From contig CACXAG010000004.1 in the NCBI GenBank assembly GCA_902765585.1, positions 1 to 36,589 of the forward strand: DNA of 36,589 nt, read 5' to 3'. Both the position numbers and the translations under genes were made by a program. The first letter of the stretch is position 1. Each line of letters begins with the position of its first letter. The DNA comes from an uncultured Prevotellaceae bacterium (GTDB taxonomy: Bacteria; Bacteroidota; Bacteroidia; Bacteroidales; Bacteroidaceae). The notes beneath the pieces were generated by a model. It searched no databases, was not told the origin of the DNA, and worked only from the letters and a program-made list of their open reading frames with translations. Below, piece after piece: positions 23,352-32,338 of this stretch.

Positions 23352-25013
23352 ATGGAAAACTATCCAAGTTTTAACCAGCTCATACAGCAGAGCATCGTCG
23401 ACAATTGGGACCTGGATGCCCTGACTGACTATAAGGGAGCCACCCTGCAGTACCATGACGTGGCACGCAAGATAGAGAAACTACACATTCTGTTTGAGAA
23501 CAGTGGCGTCACCAAGGGCGACAAGATAGCCCTCTGCGGACGTAACAGCAGCCAGTGGGCAGTGGCGTTCCTGGCCACGCTGACATACGGCGCCGTGGCA
23601 GTACCCATCCTGCACGAGTTCATGGCAGAGCAGATACACAACATCGTCAATCACTCCGACGCCAAATTGCTCTTTGTGGGTGACCATGTGGCTACGCAGA
23701 TAGACCCGATGCAGATGCCCAACCTGGAAGGTATCATCAACAACCCCGACTACTCGCTGATGGTGTCTCGCACAGACAAACTGACGTATGCCCGTGAGCA
23801 TCTGAACGAGTTGTATGGCAAGAAATACCCCAAATACTTCCGTAAGGAACACGTACATTATTATATAGAGGAGAATGGCGAGGAGTTGGCACTCATCAAC
23901 TACACGTCAGGAACCACGGGATTCTCGAAGGGTGTGATGATACCCTACCGAGCCATGTGGTCAAACTACGACTTCGCCTGCCACGTGTTGGGAAAGACCA
24001 TCGGCAGGGGCAGCCGCGTCATCTCCATCCTGCCTATGGCACACATGTACGGCATGGCCTTCGAATTCGTATTCGAGTTCCTGCATGGCTGCCATACCTT
24101 CTACCTGAACCGCATCCCCTCACCAGCCATCATCGCACAGGCCTTTGCCGACGTCAAACCCAAGATCATCATTGCCGTGCCGCTGGTTATCGAGAAAATC
24201 ATCCGCAAAAAAGTATTCCCCAAGATACAGAACAACCGCATGCGACTGCTGCTGTCGATGCCCGTCATCTCGAAGAAGGTTCGCGAGCGCATCTGCCAGG
24301 AGGTCATCAAGGCCTTCGGAGGCGAACTCTACGAGGTCATCATCGGTGGTGCTGCCTTCAACCAGGAGGTGGAGTCATTCCTGAAACGCATCGAATTCCC
24401 CTATACCGTGGGCTATGGCGCCACCGAGTGCGCACCCATCATCTGCTACCGCGACTGGCAGACCTTTGTGCAGGGCTCATGCGGACAGGCTGCCCACCAC
24501 ATGCAGGTGAAGATTAACTCCACCAATCCCGCCCAGATTCCTGGCGAGATACTGGCCAAGGGTCCCAACGTCATGCTGGGCTACTACAAGAACGAGGAAG
24601 CCACCCACGAGACGCTTGACGACAATGGCTGGTACCATACAGGCGACCTGGGTACCATGGACTACGACGGCAACGTCTTCATCAACGGGCGCAGCAAGAA
24701 TATGCTGCTGGGTCCCAGCGGACAAAACATCTATCCCGAGGAGATAGAGGACAAGCTGAATTCCCTGCCGATGGTTGTCGAGAGCGTTGTGGTACAAAGG
24801 GACAACAAGTTGGTAGGACTGGTCTATCCCGACTATGACGAAGCCAAGAACATGCGATTCTCTGACGATGACATCAAGAACGTCATGAACCAGAACCTCC
24901 AACAGCTCAATGGGCAGCTGCCTGCCTACGAGAAGATTGCAGAGATAGAAATCCGCAAGGAGGAATTCGAGAAGACACCCAAGCGAAGTATCAAGCGATA
25001 TCTGTACAAGTAA
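23352..25013 (+). CDS. AMP-binding long-chain acyl-CoA ligase, second of a tandem pair
   Basis: A 553-residue paralogue of the gene before it. Alignment by eye shows shared runs such as DALTDYKGATLQYHDVARKI, ATLTYGAV and TPKRSIKRYLYK. The catalytic motifs are complete: LINYTSGTTGFSKGVMIPYR, GYGATECAPIICY, WYHTGDLGTMDYDGNVFING and KNMLLGPSGQNIYPEEIEDK. Differences gather in the region around residues 140-180 and in the C-terminal third (QGSCGQAAHHMQVKINSTNP against GSCGTPLPCMEVKIVSSDP), which may change chain length or regulation. The pair is co-transcribed and ends at a terminator hairpin that overlaps the thrA promoter. Confidence 0.93.
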   Translation: MENYPSFNQLIQQSIVDNWDLDALTDYKGATLQYHDVARKIEKLHILFENSGVTKGDKIALCGRNSSQWAVAFLATLTYGAVAVPILHEFMAEQIHNIVNHSDAKLLFVGDHVATQIDPMQMPNLEGIINNPDYSLMVSRTDKLTYAREHLNELYGKKYPKYFRKEHVHYYIEENGEELALINYTSGTTGFSKGVMIPYRAMWSNYDFACHVLGKTIGRGSRVISILPMAHMYGMAFEFVFEFLHGCHTFYLNRIPSPAIIAQAFADVKPKIIIAVPLVIEKIIRKKVFPKIQNNRMRLLLSMPVISKKVRERICQEVIKAFGGELYEVIIGGAAFNQEVESFLKRIEFPYTVGYGATECAPIICYRDWQTFVQGSCGQAAHHMQVKINSTNPAQIPGEILAKGPNVMLGYYKNEEATHETLDDNGWYHTGDLGTMDYDGNVFINGRSKNMLLGPSGQNIYPEEIEDKLNSLPMVVESVVVQRDNKLVGLVYPDYDEAKNMRFSDDDIKNVMNQNLQQLNGQLPAYEKIAEIEIRKEEFEKTPKRSIKRYLYK

Positions 25014-25018
25014 AAAAA

Positions 25019-25050
25019 ATGGACTGACAATTTGGTCAGTCCATTTTTTA
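25019..25050 (+). terminator. Rho-independent terminator of the acyl-CoA ligase pair
   Basis: A perfect 10-bp stem, atggactgac (25019-25028) and gtcagtccat (25035-25044), with loop aatttg, followed by T residues. Confidence 0.9.
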
Positions 25051-25062
25051 TGATTACCTTTG
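25031..25062 (+). promoter_or_regulatory. Promoter of thrA, starting inside the terminator loop
   Basis: TTTG (25031-25034, in the hairpin loop), 20-nt spacer, TACCTTTG (25055-25062). The predicted start near 25069 gives a leader of about 60 nt with a possible cccc/gggg stem (about 25081-25099). Confidence 0.8.
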
Positions 25063-25129
25063 CACCGCCGTTGGAGAAGTCCCCCATTGTCAGTAGGGGT
25101 ACCGGCGGTAAGGTAAATTGCATAGAAAT

Positions 25130-27610
25130 ATGAAAGTAATGAAATTCGGCGGAACGTCCGTAGGTTCCGTGAAAAGCATTTTGAGCTTAAAAGAGATTGT
25201 AGAGGCAGAAGCCGGACGGGGGCCTGTCATTGTAGTTGTAAGTGCGCTGAACGGCATTACCGACAAACTGATTGCGACGTCGCAATTGGCCAAGAATGGC
25301 GACAGCCACTATCGTGAGGAGTTCGAATCGATGGTTACCCGTCATCACCAGATGATAGACGCCATCATCCAGGACGACAAAAAGCGCATCGACTTATTCA
25401 ACAGCGTAGACCAGCTCTTCGACCAGTTGCGGAGCATCTACTATGGCGTGTTCCTGATTCACGACCTCAGCGAGAAGACGCAGGACACCATCATCAGCTA
25501 TGGCGAGCGCCTGTCGTCGCACATCGTGGCTGCTATGATTAAGAATGGTATGCGCATGAATGCCCGCGACTTCATCCGCACGGAAACCAAGGAGGGCAAG
25601 CATGTCCTCGACACCGAACTGACCAACAAACTGGTGAAGGAAGCCTTTGCAACCTTCCAGAACAACAATACCAACGCCAGCAAGACGGTTGCCGTGGTGC
25701 CTGGATTCATTGCCCGCGACCGCGACAGCCACGAGACCACCAACCTGGGACGTGGCGGCAGCGACTATACTGCAGCCATCATCGCAGCAGCACTCGATGC
25801 CGACGTGCTGGAGATATGGACCGACGTGGATGGCTTCATGACAGCAGACCCGAAGGTCATCAAGACGGCCTACACTATCAACGAGCTCTCCTATGTGGAG
25901 GCCATGGAGCTGTGTAACTTCGGTGCCAAGGTCATCTATCCCCCGACGATTTATCCCGTCTGTGTAAAAAATATCCCTATCAAGGTCAAGAATACCTTCA
26001 ATCCCGAACATCCGGGAACACTTATCAAGTCTACGATTGACAACGACCAGAAGCCCATCAAGGGTATCTCCAGCATCAAGGGTACCTCGCTGATTACGGT
26101 GACAGGCCTGTCGATGGTGGGTGTCATCGGTGTCAACCGCCGCATCTTTACTACGCTGGCCAATAAGGGTATCAGCGTCTTCATGGTATCGCAGGCATCG
26201 TCAGAGAACTCTACCTCTATCGGTGTGCGCGACGAGGATGCCGAGGCTGCTGCCGAGGTGCTGAACGCTGAGTTTGCCAAGGAGATTGAGACGGGTGCCA
26301 TGTTCGAGATGCAGGTGGAGAGTGGCTTGGCTACTATCGCCATCGTGGGTGAGAACATGAAGCAGACTCCGGGTATCGCTGGTAAACTGTTTGGTACGCT
26401 GGGACGTTCGGGTATCAGCGTCATTGCCTGTGCCCAGGGTGCTTCAGAGACAAATATCTCGTTCGTGGTTGACGGCAAGTTCCTGCGCAAGTCGCTGAAC
26501 GTGCTGCACGACTCGTTCTTCCTGTCGGAATACAAGGTGCTCAACATCTTCATCTGCGGTATCGGTACCGTAGGTGGCATGCTGCTCGAACAAATCCGTA
26601 CCCAGCAGCAGTTCCTCATGCAGTCACGTCGCCTGAAGCTGAACGTGGTCGGTATTTCTGATGTCGACAACTTCGTATTGGACCGCGACGGCATCGACCT
26701 CGACAACTACGAGAAGATTCTGCGCGCAGGCTTTAAGGCCAATACCGAGCACATGCGCGAGGAAATCATCAAGATGAATATCTTCAACTCTGTCTTTGTT
26801 GACTGTACTGCCAGCAAGCAGATTGCCACATTATACCAGACTTTCCTGGAGCACAACATATCCGTGGTTGCTGCCAACAAGATTGCAGCATCGAGCGACT
26901 ACGACAGCTACGTGAAGCTGCGCCAGACGGCTCGCGACCGTGGTGTCTGGTTCCGCTACGAGACCAACGTAGGCGCTGGTCTGCCGATTATCGGTACCAT
27001 CAACGACTTGTGTAACTCAGGTGATAAGATCCTGAAGATTGAGGCTATCCTCTCTGGTACGCTGAACTTCATCTTCAACGAGATTGCAGCTGATGTGCCC
27101 TTCTCAGAGACGGTACGTCGCGCCAAGGAGCAGCGCTACTCAGAGCCCGACCCACGTATCGACCTCAGCGGTACGGATGTCATCCGCAAGTTGGTTATCT
27201 TGACCCGTGAGGCTGGCTACAAGGTAGAGCAGGACGACGTGGAGAAGCATCTCTTCGTGCCCGACAGCTATTTCGAGGGCAGCATCGAGGACTTCTGGGC
27301 TAAGCTGCCTGAGTTGGATGCCGACTTCGAGGCGCGTCGCAAGGTTCTGGAGGCAGAGAACAAGCGCTGGCGTTTCGTGGCTACGATGGAAGCCGACGAG
27401 CAGAACCCGTCATCCTTCAAGACCAGTGTAGCCTTGAAGGAGGTGCCCTATGGACATCCGTTCTACGGTTTGGAGGGCTCCAACAACATCGTGCTGCTGA
27501 CCACCGAGCGCTACAAGGAGTACCCGATGCTCATCCAGGGCTATGGTGCCGGTGCTGCCGTAACCGCAGCCGGTGTCTTTGCCAACATCATGTCAATCGC
27601 AAATATTTAG
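25130..27610 (+). CDS. thrA: Bifunctional aspartokinase / homoserine dehydrogenase
   Basis: An 826-residue fused enzyme doing the first and third steps from aspartate to homoserine. Aspartokinase part (1 to about 290): KVMKFGGTSVGSVKSI, PVIVVVSALNGITDKLI, FIRTETKEGKHVLDTELTNK, NLGRGGSDYTAAIIAAAL and IWTDVDGFMTADPKV. Two ACT domains (about 310-460), including TGLSMVGVIGVNRRIFTTLA, sense end product, usually threonine. Homoserine dehydrogenase part (about 465-826): NIFICGIGTVGGMLL, VFVDCTASKQIATLYQ, VAANKIA, YETNVGAGLPIIGTIND and GTLNFIFNEI. I start at the ATG 25130; a TTG four codons earlier is less likely. The gene leads an operon with the proposed homoserine kinase, 3 nt later. Confidence 0.96.
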   Translation: MKVMKFGGTSVGSVKSILSLKEIVEAEAGRGPVIVVVSALNGITDKLIATSQLAKNGDSHYREEFESMVTRHHQMIDAIIQDDKKRIDLFNSVDQLFDQLRSIYYGVFLIHDLSEKTQDTIISYGERLSSHIVAAMIKNGMRMNARDFIRTETKEGKHVLDTELTNKLVKEAFATFQNNNTNASKTVAVVPGFIARDRDSHETTNLGRGGSDYTAAIIAAALDADVLEIWTDVDGFMTADPKVIKTAYTINELSYVEAMELCNFGAKVIYPPTIYPVCVKNIPIKVKNTFNPEHPGTLIKSTIDNDQKPIKGISSIKGTSLITVTGLSMVGVIGVNRRIFTTLANKGISVFMVSQASSENSTSIGVRDEDAEAAAEVLNAEFAKEIETGAMFEMQVESGLATIAIVGENMKQTPGIAGKLFGTLGRSGISVIACAQGASETNISFVVDGKFLRKSLNVLHDSFFLSEYKVLNIFICGIGTVGGMLLEQIRTQQQFLMQSRRLKLNVVGISDVDNFVLDRDGIDLDNYEKILRAGFKANTEHMREEIIKMNIFNSVFVDCTASKQIATLYQTFLEHNISVVAANKIAASSDYDSYVKLRQTARDRGVWFRYETNVGAGLPIIGTINDLCNSGDKILKIEAILSGTLNFIFNEIAADVPFSETVRRAKEQRYSEPDPRIDLSGTDVIRKLVILTREAGYKVEQDDVEKHLFVPDSYFEGSIEDFWAKLPELDADFEARRKVLEAENKRWRFVATMEADEQNPSSFKTSVALKEVPYGHPFYGLEGSNNIVLLTTERYKEYPMLIQGYGAGAAVTAAGVFANIMSIANI

Positions 27611-27613
27611 TTT

Positions 27614-28912
27614 ATGAAGCATATCATCATTCTTGGTGATGGCATGGCAGATCTTCCCGTCGAAAGACTCGGTGGGAAGACCTTGCTGCAATATGCCCAT
27701 AAGCCCATGATGGACCTGCTGGCGCGTGAAGGCCGATGCGGCAGACTGGTGACGGTACCGGAGGGATTTCCTCCAGGCTCGGAGGTTGCCAATACCGCCA
27801 TTCTGGGCTATGATCTGAATAAAGTATATGAAGGACGCGGTCCCTTGGAGGCTGCCAGCATTGGCTATGAGATGGCTGATGACGACTTCGCCATTCGCTG
27901 TAATATCATCACACTGGCTGATGGCAAGATTATCACGCATAATGGCGGTAATCTGGAGACAGACGATGCCGATGTCCTGATTAAATATCTGAATGAGACG
28001 CTGGCCAAGCCCATCAATGAACGTGAGGGCTGCGAGCGCGTAAAATTCATTACTGGTATCCAATATCGCCACCTGCTGGTCATCAAGGGCGGCAACAAAC
28101 ACATCGTCTGTGCCCCACCCCACGATCATCCCAACGAGCCCTGGCGTCCACTGTTAGTGAAAGAGGTAAGAGGTAAGGAGCAAGAGGTAAGAGATTACAC
28201 TCAGCCAACGAACCATTCTCTCACCTCTCACCTCTCACGACTCACCCCTCAACAAACTGCCGACCTGCTGAACGAGCTGATTCTGAAATCGCAGGAGTTA
28301 CTCTCCAAGCATCCCTTCAATCTTGCAAGAGCTGAGCGTGGGGAACGTCAGGCTAACAGCATCTGGCCTTGGAGCGGTGGCTATCGTCCCTCTATGGAGA
28401 CGCTGATGCAGCAGTATCCGGAGATTAAGTCGGGCACCGTCATCTCTGCCGTCGATCTGATTCGTGGCATTGGTCACTATGCCGGACTGAAGATTGTAGA
28501 GGTGCCTGGTGCAACAGGTCTCGCTGACACCAACTACGAGGGCAAGGCACAGGCTGCCATCGACGCTTTGGAGCATGACGACTTCGTGTTCGTTCACGTG
28601 GAAGCCAGCGACGAGGCAGGCCATGACGGCGACCTGGAACTGAAACTCAAGACCATCGAGTATCTGGACCAGCGACTCATCGCCCCTATATATAATAAGG
28701 TAAAGGATCAGCCTGTCAGCATTGCCGTGCTACCCGACCACCTGACACCCGTCGAACAGCGCATCCATGTAGGACAGCCCGTGCCCTTCCTCATCTGGCA
28801 CAAAGGGATTACACCCGACAGCGTGCAGCAGTACGACGAGGTATCGTGCGTCAGCGGCGCCTACGGACTGCTGAAACTCGATGAATTCATGCATACGTTT
28901 ATCAAAGAGTAA
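27614..28912 (+). CDS. ApgM-type phosphoglycerate mutase-like protein, proposed homoserine kinase
   Basis: A 432-residue member of the alkaline phosphatase superfamily, in the branch of cofactor-independent phosphoglycerate mutases called proposed homoserine kinase (TIGR02535-type) in bacteria without ThrB. Motifs: IIILGDGMADLPVERLGGKT (metal Asp), PEGFPPGSEVANTAILGYD (phospho-acceptor Ser region), YEGRGPLEAAS, CAPPHDHP, GVRPS-like SGGYRPSMETL, FVHVEASDEAGHDGDLELK and AVLPDHLTPVEQRIH. Its place straight after thrA supports the kinase role in threonine synthesis. Residues about 184-213 (EVRGKEQEVRDYTQPTNHSL and onward) are encoded by two facing heptanucleotide arrays and look like an in-frame insertion in a surface loop before TPQQTADLLNEL. 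No thrC follows; ispE does, 4 nt later. Confidence 0.88.
   Translation: MKHIIILGDGMADLPVERLGGKTLLQYAHKPMMDLLAREGRCGRLVTVPEGFPPGSEVANTAILGYDLNKVYEGRGPLEAASIGYEMADDDFAIRCNIITLADGKIITHNGGNLETDDADVLIKYLNETLAKPINEREGCERVKFITGIQYRHLLVIKGGNKHIVCAPPHDHPNEPWRPLLVKEVRGKEQEVRDYTQPTNHSLTSHLSRLTPQQTADLLNELILKSQELLSKHPFNLARAERGERQANSIWPWSGGYRPSMETLMQQYPEIKSGTVISAVDLIRGIGHYAGLKIVEVPGATGLADTNYEGKAQAAIDALEHDDFVFVHVEASDEAGHDGDLELKLKTIEYLDQRLIAPIYNKVKDQPVSIAVLPDHLTPVEQRIHVGQPVPFLIWHKGITPDSVQQYDEVSCVSGAYGLLKLDEFMHTFIKE
28163..28252. repeat. Heptanucleotide array B: inverted pair inside a coding region
   Basis: Left array: gaggtaa, gaggtaa, ggagcaa, gaggtaa, gagatta (28163-28197). After 20 nt, right array: ctctcac three times, gactcac, ccctcaa (28218-28252). 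The right array is the reverse complement of gtgagag-type units, so the two can form an imperfect hairpin with about 6 of 7 pairs per unit. Total 90 nt, a multiple of three, so the reading frame is kept. Confidence 0.75.
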
Positions 28913-28916
28913 TGGC

Positions 28917-29750
28917 ATGATTACTTTCCCGATAGCCAAGATTAACTTAGGTCTGAATGTCGTCGAGAAGCGCAGCGACGGCTATCACAACCTGCAGACG
29001 GTCTTCTACCCCGTTCCCATCCAGGATGCCCTGGAGGTGCAGGTGATGGACGAGGGCTTTCCTTCTGACGTGGACTGCGACCTCAAGACAACCAACATCC
29101 CCATTGAGGGCGACGAACAACGCAACCTCGTGGTGCGGGCCTATCAGTTGCTGAAGGGTGACTTCCCCACCCTGCCACGCATCCATACCCACCTGTGGAA
29201 GGGCATTCCCACACAGGCGGGCATGGGTGGCGGCAGCAGCGACTGTGCCTATATGATACGTCTGCTGAACGACCTGTTTGCGTTAGGTCTCAGCGACGAG
29301 CAGATGATAGGGTATGCTGCCCGACTGGGTGCCGACTGTCCCTTTTTCATCGTCAGTCGTCCCTGCTATGCCGAAGGCATCGGTGAACGCCTGCAGCCCG
29401 TCAGCCTCGACCTGAGCGGCTGGCATATCGGCATCGTACGTCCCGACATCCCCGTTCCCACCAAGGAGGCTTTTTCACGCATCCGTCCCCACTACCCCGC
29501 GAAGAACTGCCGTGACGTAGTGCTGCAGCCTGTCGACACGTGGAAGAACGACCTTGTCAACGACTTCGAGGAGAGCGTCTTTGCCCTGCATCCCGAGATT
29601 GGGCAGGTCAAGGAGCAGCTATATAATATGGGCGCCACCTATGCAGCCATGTCTGGCTCAGGCAGCGCCCTGTTCGGACTCTTCCAGGAACGTCCTGACA
29701 TGCTCCGTCAGACATTCCCCGATATGTTTACATTTGTTGCCCAGCTATAG
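28917..29750 (+). CDS. ispE: 4-diphosphocytidyl-2-C-methyl-D-erythritol kinase
   Basis: A 277-residue GHMP-family kinase that phosphorylates CDP-methylerythritol in the MEP route to isoprenoids. Motifs: FPIAKINLGLNVVEKRSDGY (active-site Lys8 and the Asp-Gly-Tyr-His of the substrate site), the ATP loop IPTQAGMGGGSSDCAYMIRL, LGADCPFFIVSRPCYAEGIG (catalytic Asp) and AAMSGSGSALFGLF. Length is normal. I chose ATG 28917, 4 nt after the upstream stop; earlier in-frame ATGs lie inside that gene. It belongs to the same superfamily as classical homoserine kinase ThrB and sits in a threonine operon, but the substrate motifs are those of IspE. Its last 6 nt overlap the end of the convergent regulator gene. 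Confidence 0.94.
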   Translation: MITFPIAKINLGLNVVEKRSDGYHNLQTVFYPVPIQDALEVQVMDEGFPSDVDCDLKTTNIPIEGDEQRNLVVRAYQLLKGDFPTLPRIHTHLWKGIPTQAGMGGGSSDCAYMIRLLNDLFALGLSDEQMIGYAARLGADCPFFIVSRPCYAEGIGERLQPVSLDLSGWHIGIVRPDIPVPTKEAFSRIRPHYPAKNCRDVVLQPVDTWKNDLVNDFEESVFALHPEIGQVKEQLYNMGATYAAMSGSGSALFGLFQERPDMLRQTFPDMFTFVAQL

Positions 29751-30338
29751 CAAGGCCGAGGTACGCACGCGGGACAGCGTCTCTGGCGTCATCTGCAGGT
29801 AGCTGGCGATATACACCAACGGGGCACGCAACACCAGTTGCGGCGAACGCTTCACCAGCTTGGCATAGCGCTCCTGAGCCGACTCAAAGCGCAGCATGTC
29901 AGCATGCACCTGGGAGAGTATCAGCGACTCTTCCAGAATCTTACGATACAACATTTGGATATTGACATTCCTGACAGCTTCCTTTTCCAGCTTGGCCTTG
30001 GGCAAGGCAAAGATGATGGTAGGCTCGATAGCCTGCATCTGCTGGTGGCTGGGCTCCTCCTTGAAGAGGCTCTCAATACTCATGCAGATGGTGTTCTCGA
30101 CAGCCATATATTCCGTCAGTTCCTTGCCGTTCTTGAAATAGAACTGGCGCACCAGTCCCTTGACAACCCAGAAGATATCGGTGCATACCTCACCCTCGCG
30201 GAGGATGATTTCACCCTTCTGGAATTTCATGGGTACCAGAATGCTTTCCAGCACGTCCAGTTCATCGTGGGTCATCGTGCTGTACCGTCTGGCCAACTCA
30301 CGCGCCACATCTCTCGTTGTCAATCCAATAGTCGTCAT
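29745..30338 (-). CDS. Crp/Fnr-family transcriptional regulator
   Basis: A 197-residue protein with a cyclic-nucleotide-binding-type beta barrel (about residues 25-125): MKFQKGEIILREGEVCTDIF, WVVKGLVRQFYFKNGKELTE and YMAVENTICMSIESLFKEEP. A dimer helix follows (about 125-150), and a short C-terminal winged helix, LVLRAPLVYIASYLQMTPET with LSRVR as the recognition helix. There are no FNR iron-sulfur cysteines and no complete cAMP phosphate cassette, so the ligand is unknown. This small form is common in Bacteroidota. The end overlaps ispE by 6 nt on the opposite strand. The upstream region holds heptanucleotide array C and no clear promoter. Confidence 0.88.
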   Translation of the reverse strand: MTTIGLTTRDVARELARRYSTMTHDELDVLESILVPMKFQKGEIILREGEVCTDIFWVVKGLVRQFYFKNGKELTEYMAVENTICMSIESLFKEEPSHQQMQAIEPTIIFALPKAKLEKEAVRNVNIQMLYRKILEESLILSQVHADMLRFESAQERYAKLVKRSPQLVLRAPLVYIASYLQMTPETLSRVRTSALL

Positions 30339-30383
30339 AGGCGGTATCTATTATTATAGAAATGTATTTTCAAGTAGTTATTT

Positions 30384-30418
30384 TATTTATTATTTATTAT
30401 TCCTTATTTTTTATTTAG
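30384..30418. repeat. Heptanucleotide array C
   Basis: Five consecutive 7-nt units: tatttat, tatttat, tattcct, tattttt, tatttag. Lies between the Crp/Fnr gene and the end of lepA. Confidence 0.55.
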
Positions 30419-30455
30419 GCCGAAGGCCGCCGAAATTATTTAGGCCGAAGGCCGC
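30413..30455 (-). repeat. Two copies of a GGCC-TTC-GGCC hairpin after lepA
   Basis: atttaggccgaaggccgc occurs at 30413-30430 and again at 30438-30455, 25 nt apart, directly after the lepA stop. Each holds the short palindrome ggccgaaggcc. On the lepA strand the second is followed by A/T-rich sequence; they may act as a weak terminator or protect the 3' end. Confidence 0.6.
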
Positions 30456-30456
30456 T

Positions 30457-32238
30457 TTAGTCCAGTTTGAGCACGGCGAGGAATGCCTTCTGAGGCACCT
30501 CCACGTTACCAATCTGCTTCATGCGCTTCTTACCGCGCTTCTGCTTCTCCAGCAACTTACGCTTACGACTCACGTCACCACCATAGCACTTGGCAGTCAC
30601 GTCCTTACGTACCTGCTTGACGGTCTCGCGGGCAATAATCTTGGCTCCGATGGCAGCCTGGATGGCGATGTCGAACTGCTGGCGCGGAATGAGCTCCTTC
30701 AGTTTCTCGCACATGCGTCGGCCAAAGGTGACGGCATTGTCGGCATGGGTCAGCGTGCTGAGGGCATCGACAGGTTCGCCGTTCAGCAGGATGTCGAGCT
30801 TGACAAGCTTCGAGGGACGGAACGAGTCGATATGGTAATCGAACGACGCATAGCCCTTCGAGATGCTCTTCAACTTGTCGTAGAAGTCGATGACTATCTC
30901 GCCCAGCGGCAGCATGAAGCGCAACTCCACACGTCCGCCCGAGACATACTGCTGGTCTATCAGCTCGCCGCGCTTGTCGAGACACAGCGTCATGATGGGA
31001 CCGATGTAGTCGGCAGCGGTGATAATCGAGGCCTTGATATAGGGCTCCTCGATATGGTCTATCATCGTCTGGTCGGGCAGTCCCGAGGGGTTGTGCACCT
31101 CTTTCTCCTCGTGCTGCTTGGTATAGCACATATAGGTAACGTTGGGCACGGTGGTGATGACATCCATGTCGAACTCACGGTCCAGACGCTCCTGCACAAT
31201 CTCCATGTGCAGCAGGCCTAAGAATCCGCAGCGGAAGCCAAAACCCAGCGCCACCGACGTCTCAGGGACGAAGGTCAGCGAGGCATCGTTCAGTTGCAGT
31301 TTTTCCAACGAGGCACGCAGGTTCTCGTAGTCTGTGGGGTCTATGGGGTAGACACCGGCAAACACCATCGGCTTCACTTCCTGGAAGCCCTCGATGGCCT
31401 TTTCGCAGGGACGTGCCACATGGGTGATGGTGTCGCCCACCTTCACCTCCTTGGCATTCTTGATGCCGCTGATGATGTAGCCTACCTCACCGGTTCTCAG
31501 CTCCTTGCGGGGTATCATGTCCATCTTCAGCACGCCCACCTCGTCGGCATCGTACTCCTGACCGGTATTGAAGAACTTCACCTTGTCGCCAGGACGGATG
31601 CTGCCGTTGACTATCTTGAAGTAGGCAATGATGCCGCGGAACGAGTTGAACACGGAGTCGAAGATAAGTGCCTGCAGCGGAGCATCCTCTTTGCCTACAG
31701 GGTGCGGAATGCGCTCCACCACGGCGTTCAGGATGTCCTCCACGCCCTCACCGGTTTTTCCCGAGGCACGGATGATGTCTTCGGGGTCGCAGCCTATGAG
31801 GTCGACGATTTCGTCCTCCACCTCGTCGGGCATGGCCGAGGGCATGTCTATCTTGTTGATGACGGGGATAATCTCCAGGTCGTTGTCAATGGCTAAATAA
31901 AGGTTCGAGATGGTCTGCGCCTGCACGCCCTGGGTGGCATCCACCACCAGTAGCGCACCCTCGCAGGCAGCAATCGAACGCGACACCTCGTACGAGAAGT
32001 CGACATGTCCCGGGGTGTCAATCAGGTTCAGTATGTATTTCTCACCCTTATACACATACTCCATCTGGATGGCGTGGCTCTTGATGGTGATGCCGCGCTC
32101 TCGCTCCAGGTCCATGTCGTCCAACATCTGTCCTTCCGTCACCTGGATGGTCTTGGTAAACTCCAGCAGACGGTCAGCCAGCGTCGACTTGCCGTGGTCA
32201 ATATGTGCTATGATGCAGAAATTCCTTATATGGTTCAT
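30457..32238 (-). CDS. lepA: Elongation factor 4 (LepA), ribosome back-translocase GTPase
   Basis: A 593-residue translational GTPase related to EF-G that acts on stalled or initiating ribosomes. G motifs: [18 protein letters not shown], the GITI switch ([14 protein letters not shown]), [17 protein letters not shown] and [18 protein letters not shown]. Domains II and III follow, and the LepA-specific C-terminal domain ends [20 protein letters not shown] then [12 protein letters not shown], a near-invariant family ending. Length is normal. The ATG lies 24 nt after a TAACTTTG box. Two short hairpins follow the stop. Confidence 0.97.
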   Translation of the reverse strand: MNHIRNFCIIAHIDHGKSTLADRLLEFTKTIQVTEGQMLDDMDLERERGITIKSHAIQMEYVYKGEKYILNLIDTPGHVDFSYEVSRSIAACEGALLVVDATQGVQAQTISNLYLAIDNDLEIIPVINKIDMPSAMPDEVEDEIVDLIGCDPEDIIRASGKTGEGVEDILNAVVERIPHPVGKEDAPLQALIFDSVFNSFRGIIAYFKIVNGSIRPGDKVKFFNTGQEYDADEVGVLKMDMIPRKELRTGEVGYIISGIKNAKEVKVGDTITHVARPCEKAIEGFQEVKPMVFAGVYPIDPTDYENLRASLEKLQLNDASLTFVPETSVALGFGFRCGFLGLLHMEIVQERLDREFDMDVITTVPNVTYMCYTKQHEEKEVHNPSGLPDQTMIDHIEEPYIKASIITAADYIGPIMTLCLDKRGELIDQQYVSGGRVELRFMLPLGEIVIDFYDKLKSISKGYASFDYHIDSFRPSKLVKLDILLNGEPVDALSTLTHADNAVTFGRRMCEKLKELIPRQQFDIAIQAAIGAKIIARETVKQVRKDVTAKCYGGDVSRKRKLLEKQKRGKKRMKQIGNVEVPQKAFLAVLKLD

Positions 32239-32261
32239 GTGTTATTTGGGCCTTTTGGTTG

Positions 32262-32269
32262 CAAAGTTA
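32262..32269 (-). promoter_or_regulatory. -7 box (TAACTTTG) of lepA
   Basis: On the minus strand TAACTTTG lies 24 nt upstream of the lepA ATG. No good TTTG is seen about 20 nt further upstream. Confidence 0.5.
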
Positions 32270-32338
32270 CTGAAAAAATTTGATAATCCTTCATCACCAT
32301 GCACTTTTTTTATTTGTAAGGGGCTATAAGACGTTGTT

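Noticed and set aside
25063..25129. Threonine attenuator or T-box before thrA
   Set aside because: The leader is about 60 nt, has no run of Thr or Ile codons, no T-box core and no terminator of its own.
28917..29750. Classical homoserine kinase ThrB
   Set aside because: Same GHMP superfamily and a tempting operon position, but the N-terminal substrate motif and overall sequence are those of IspE.
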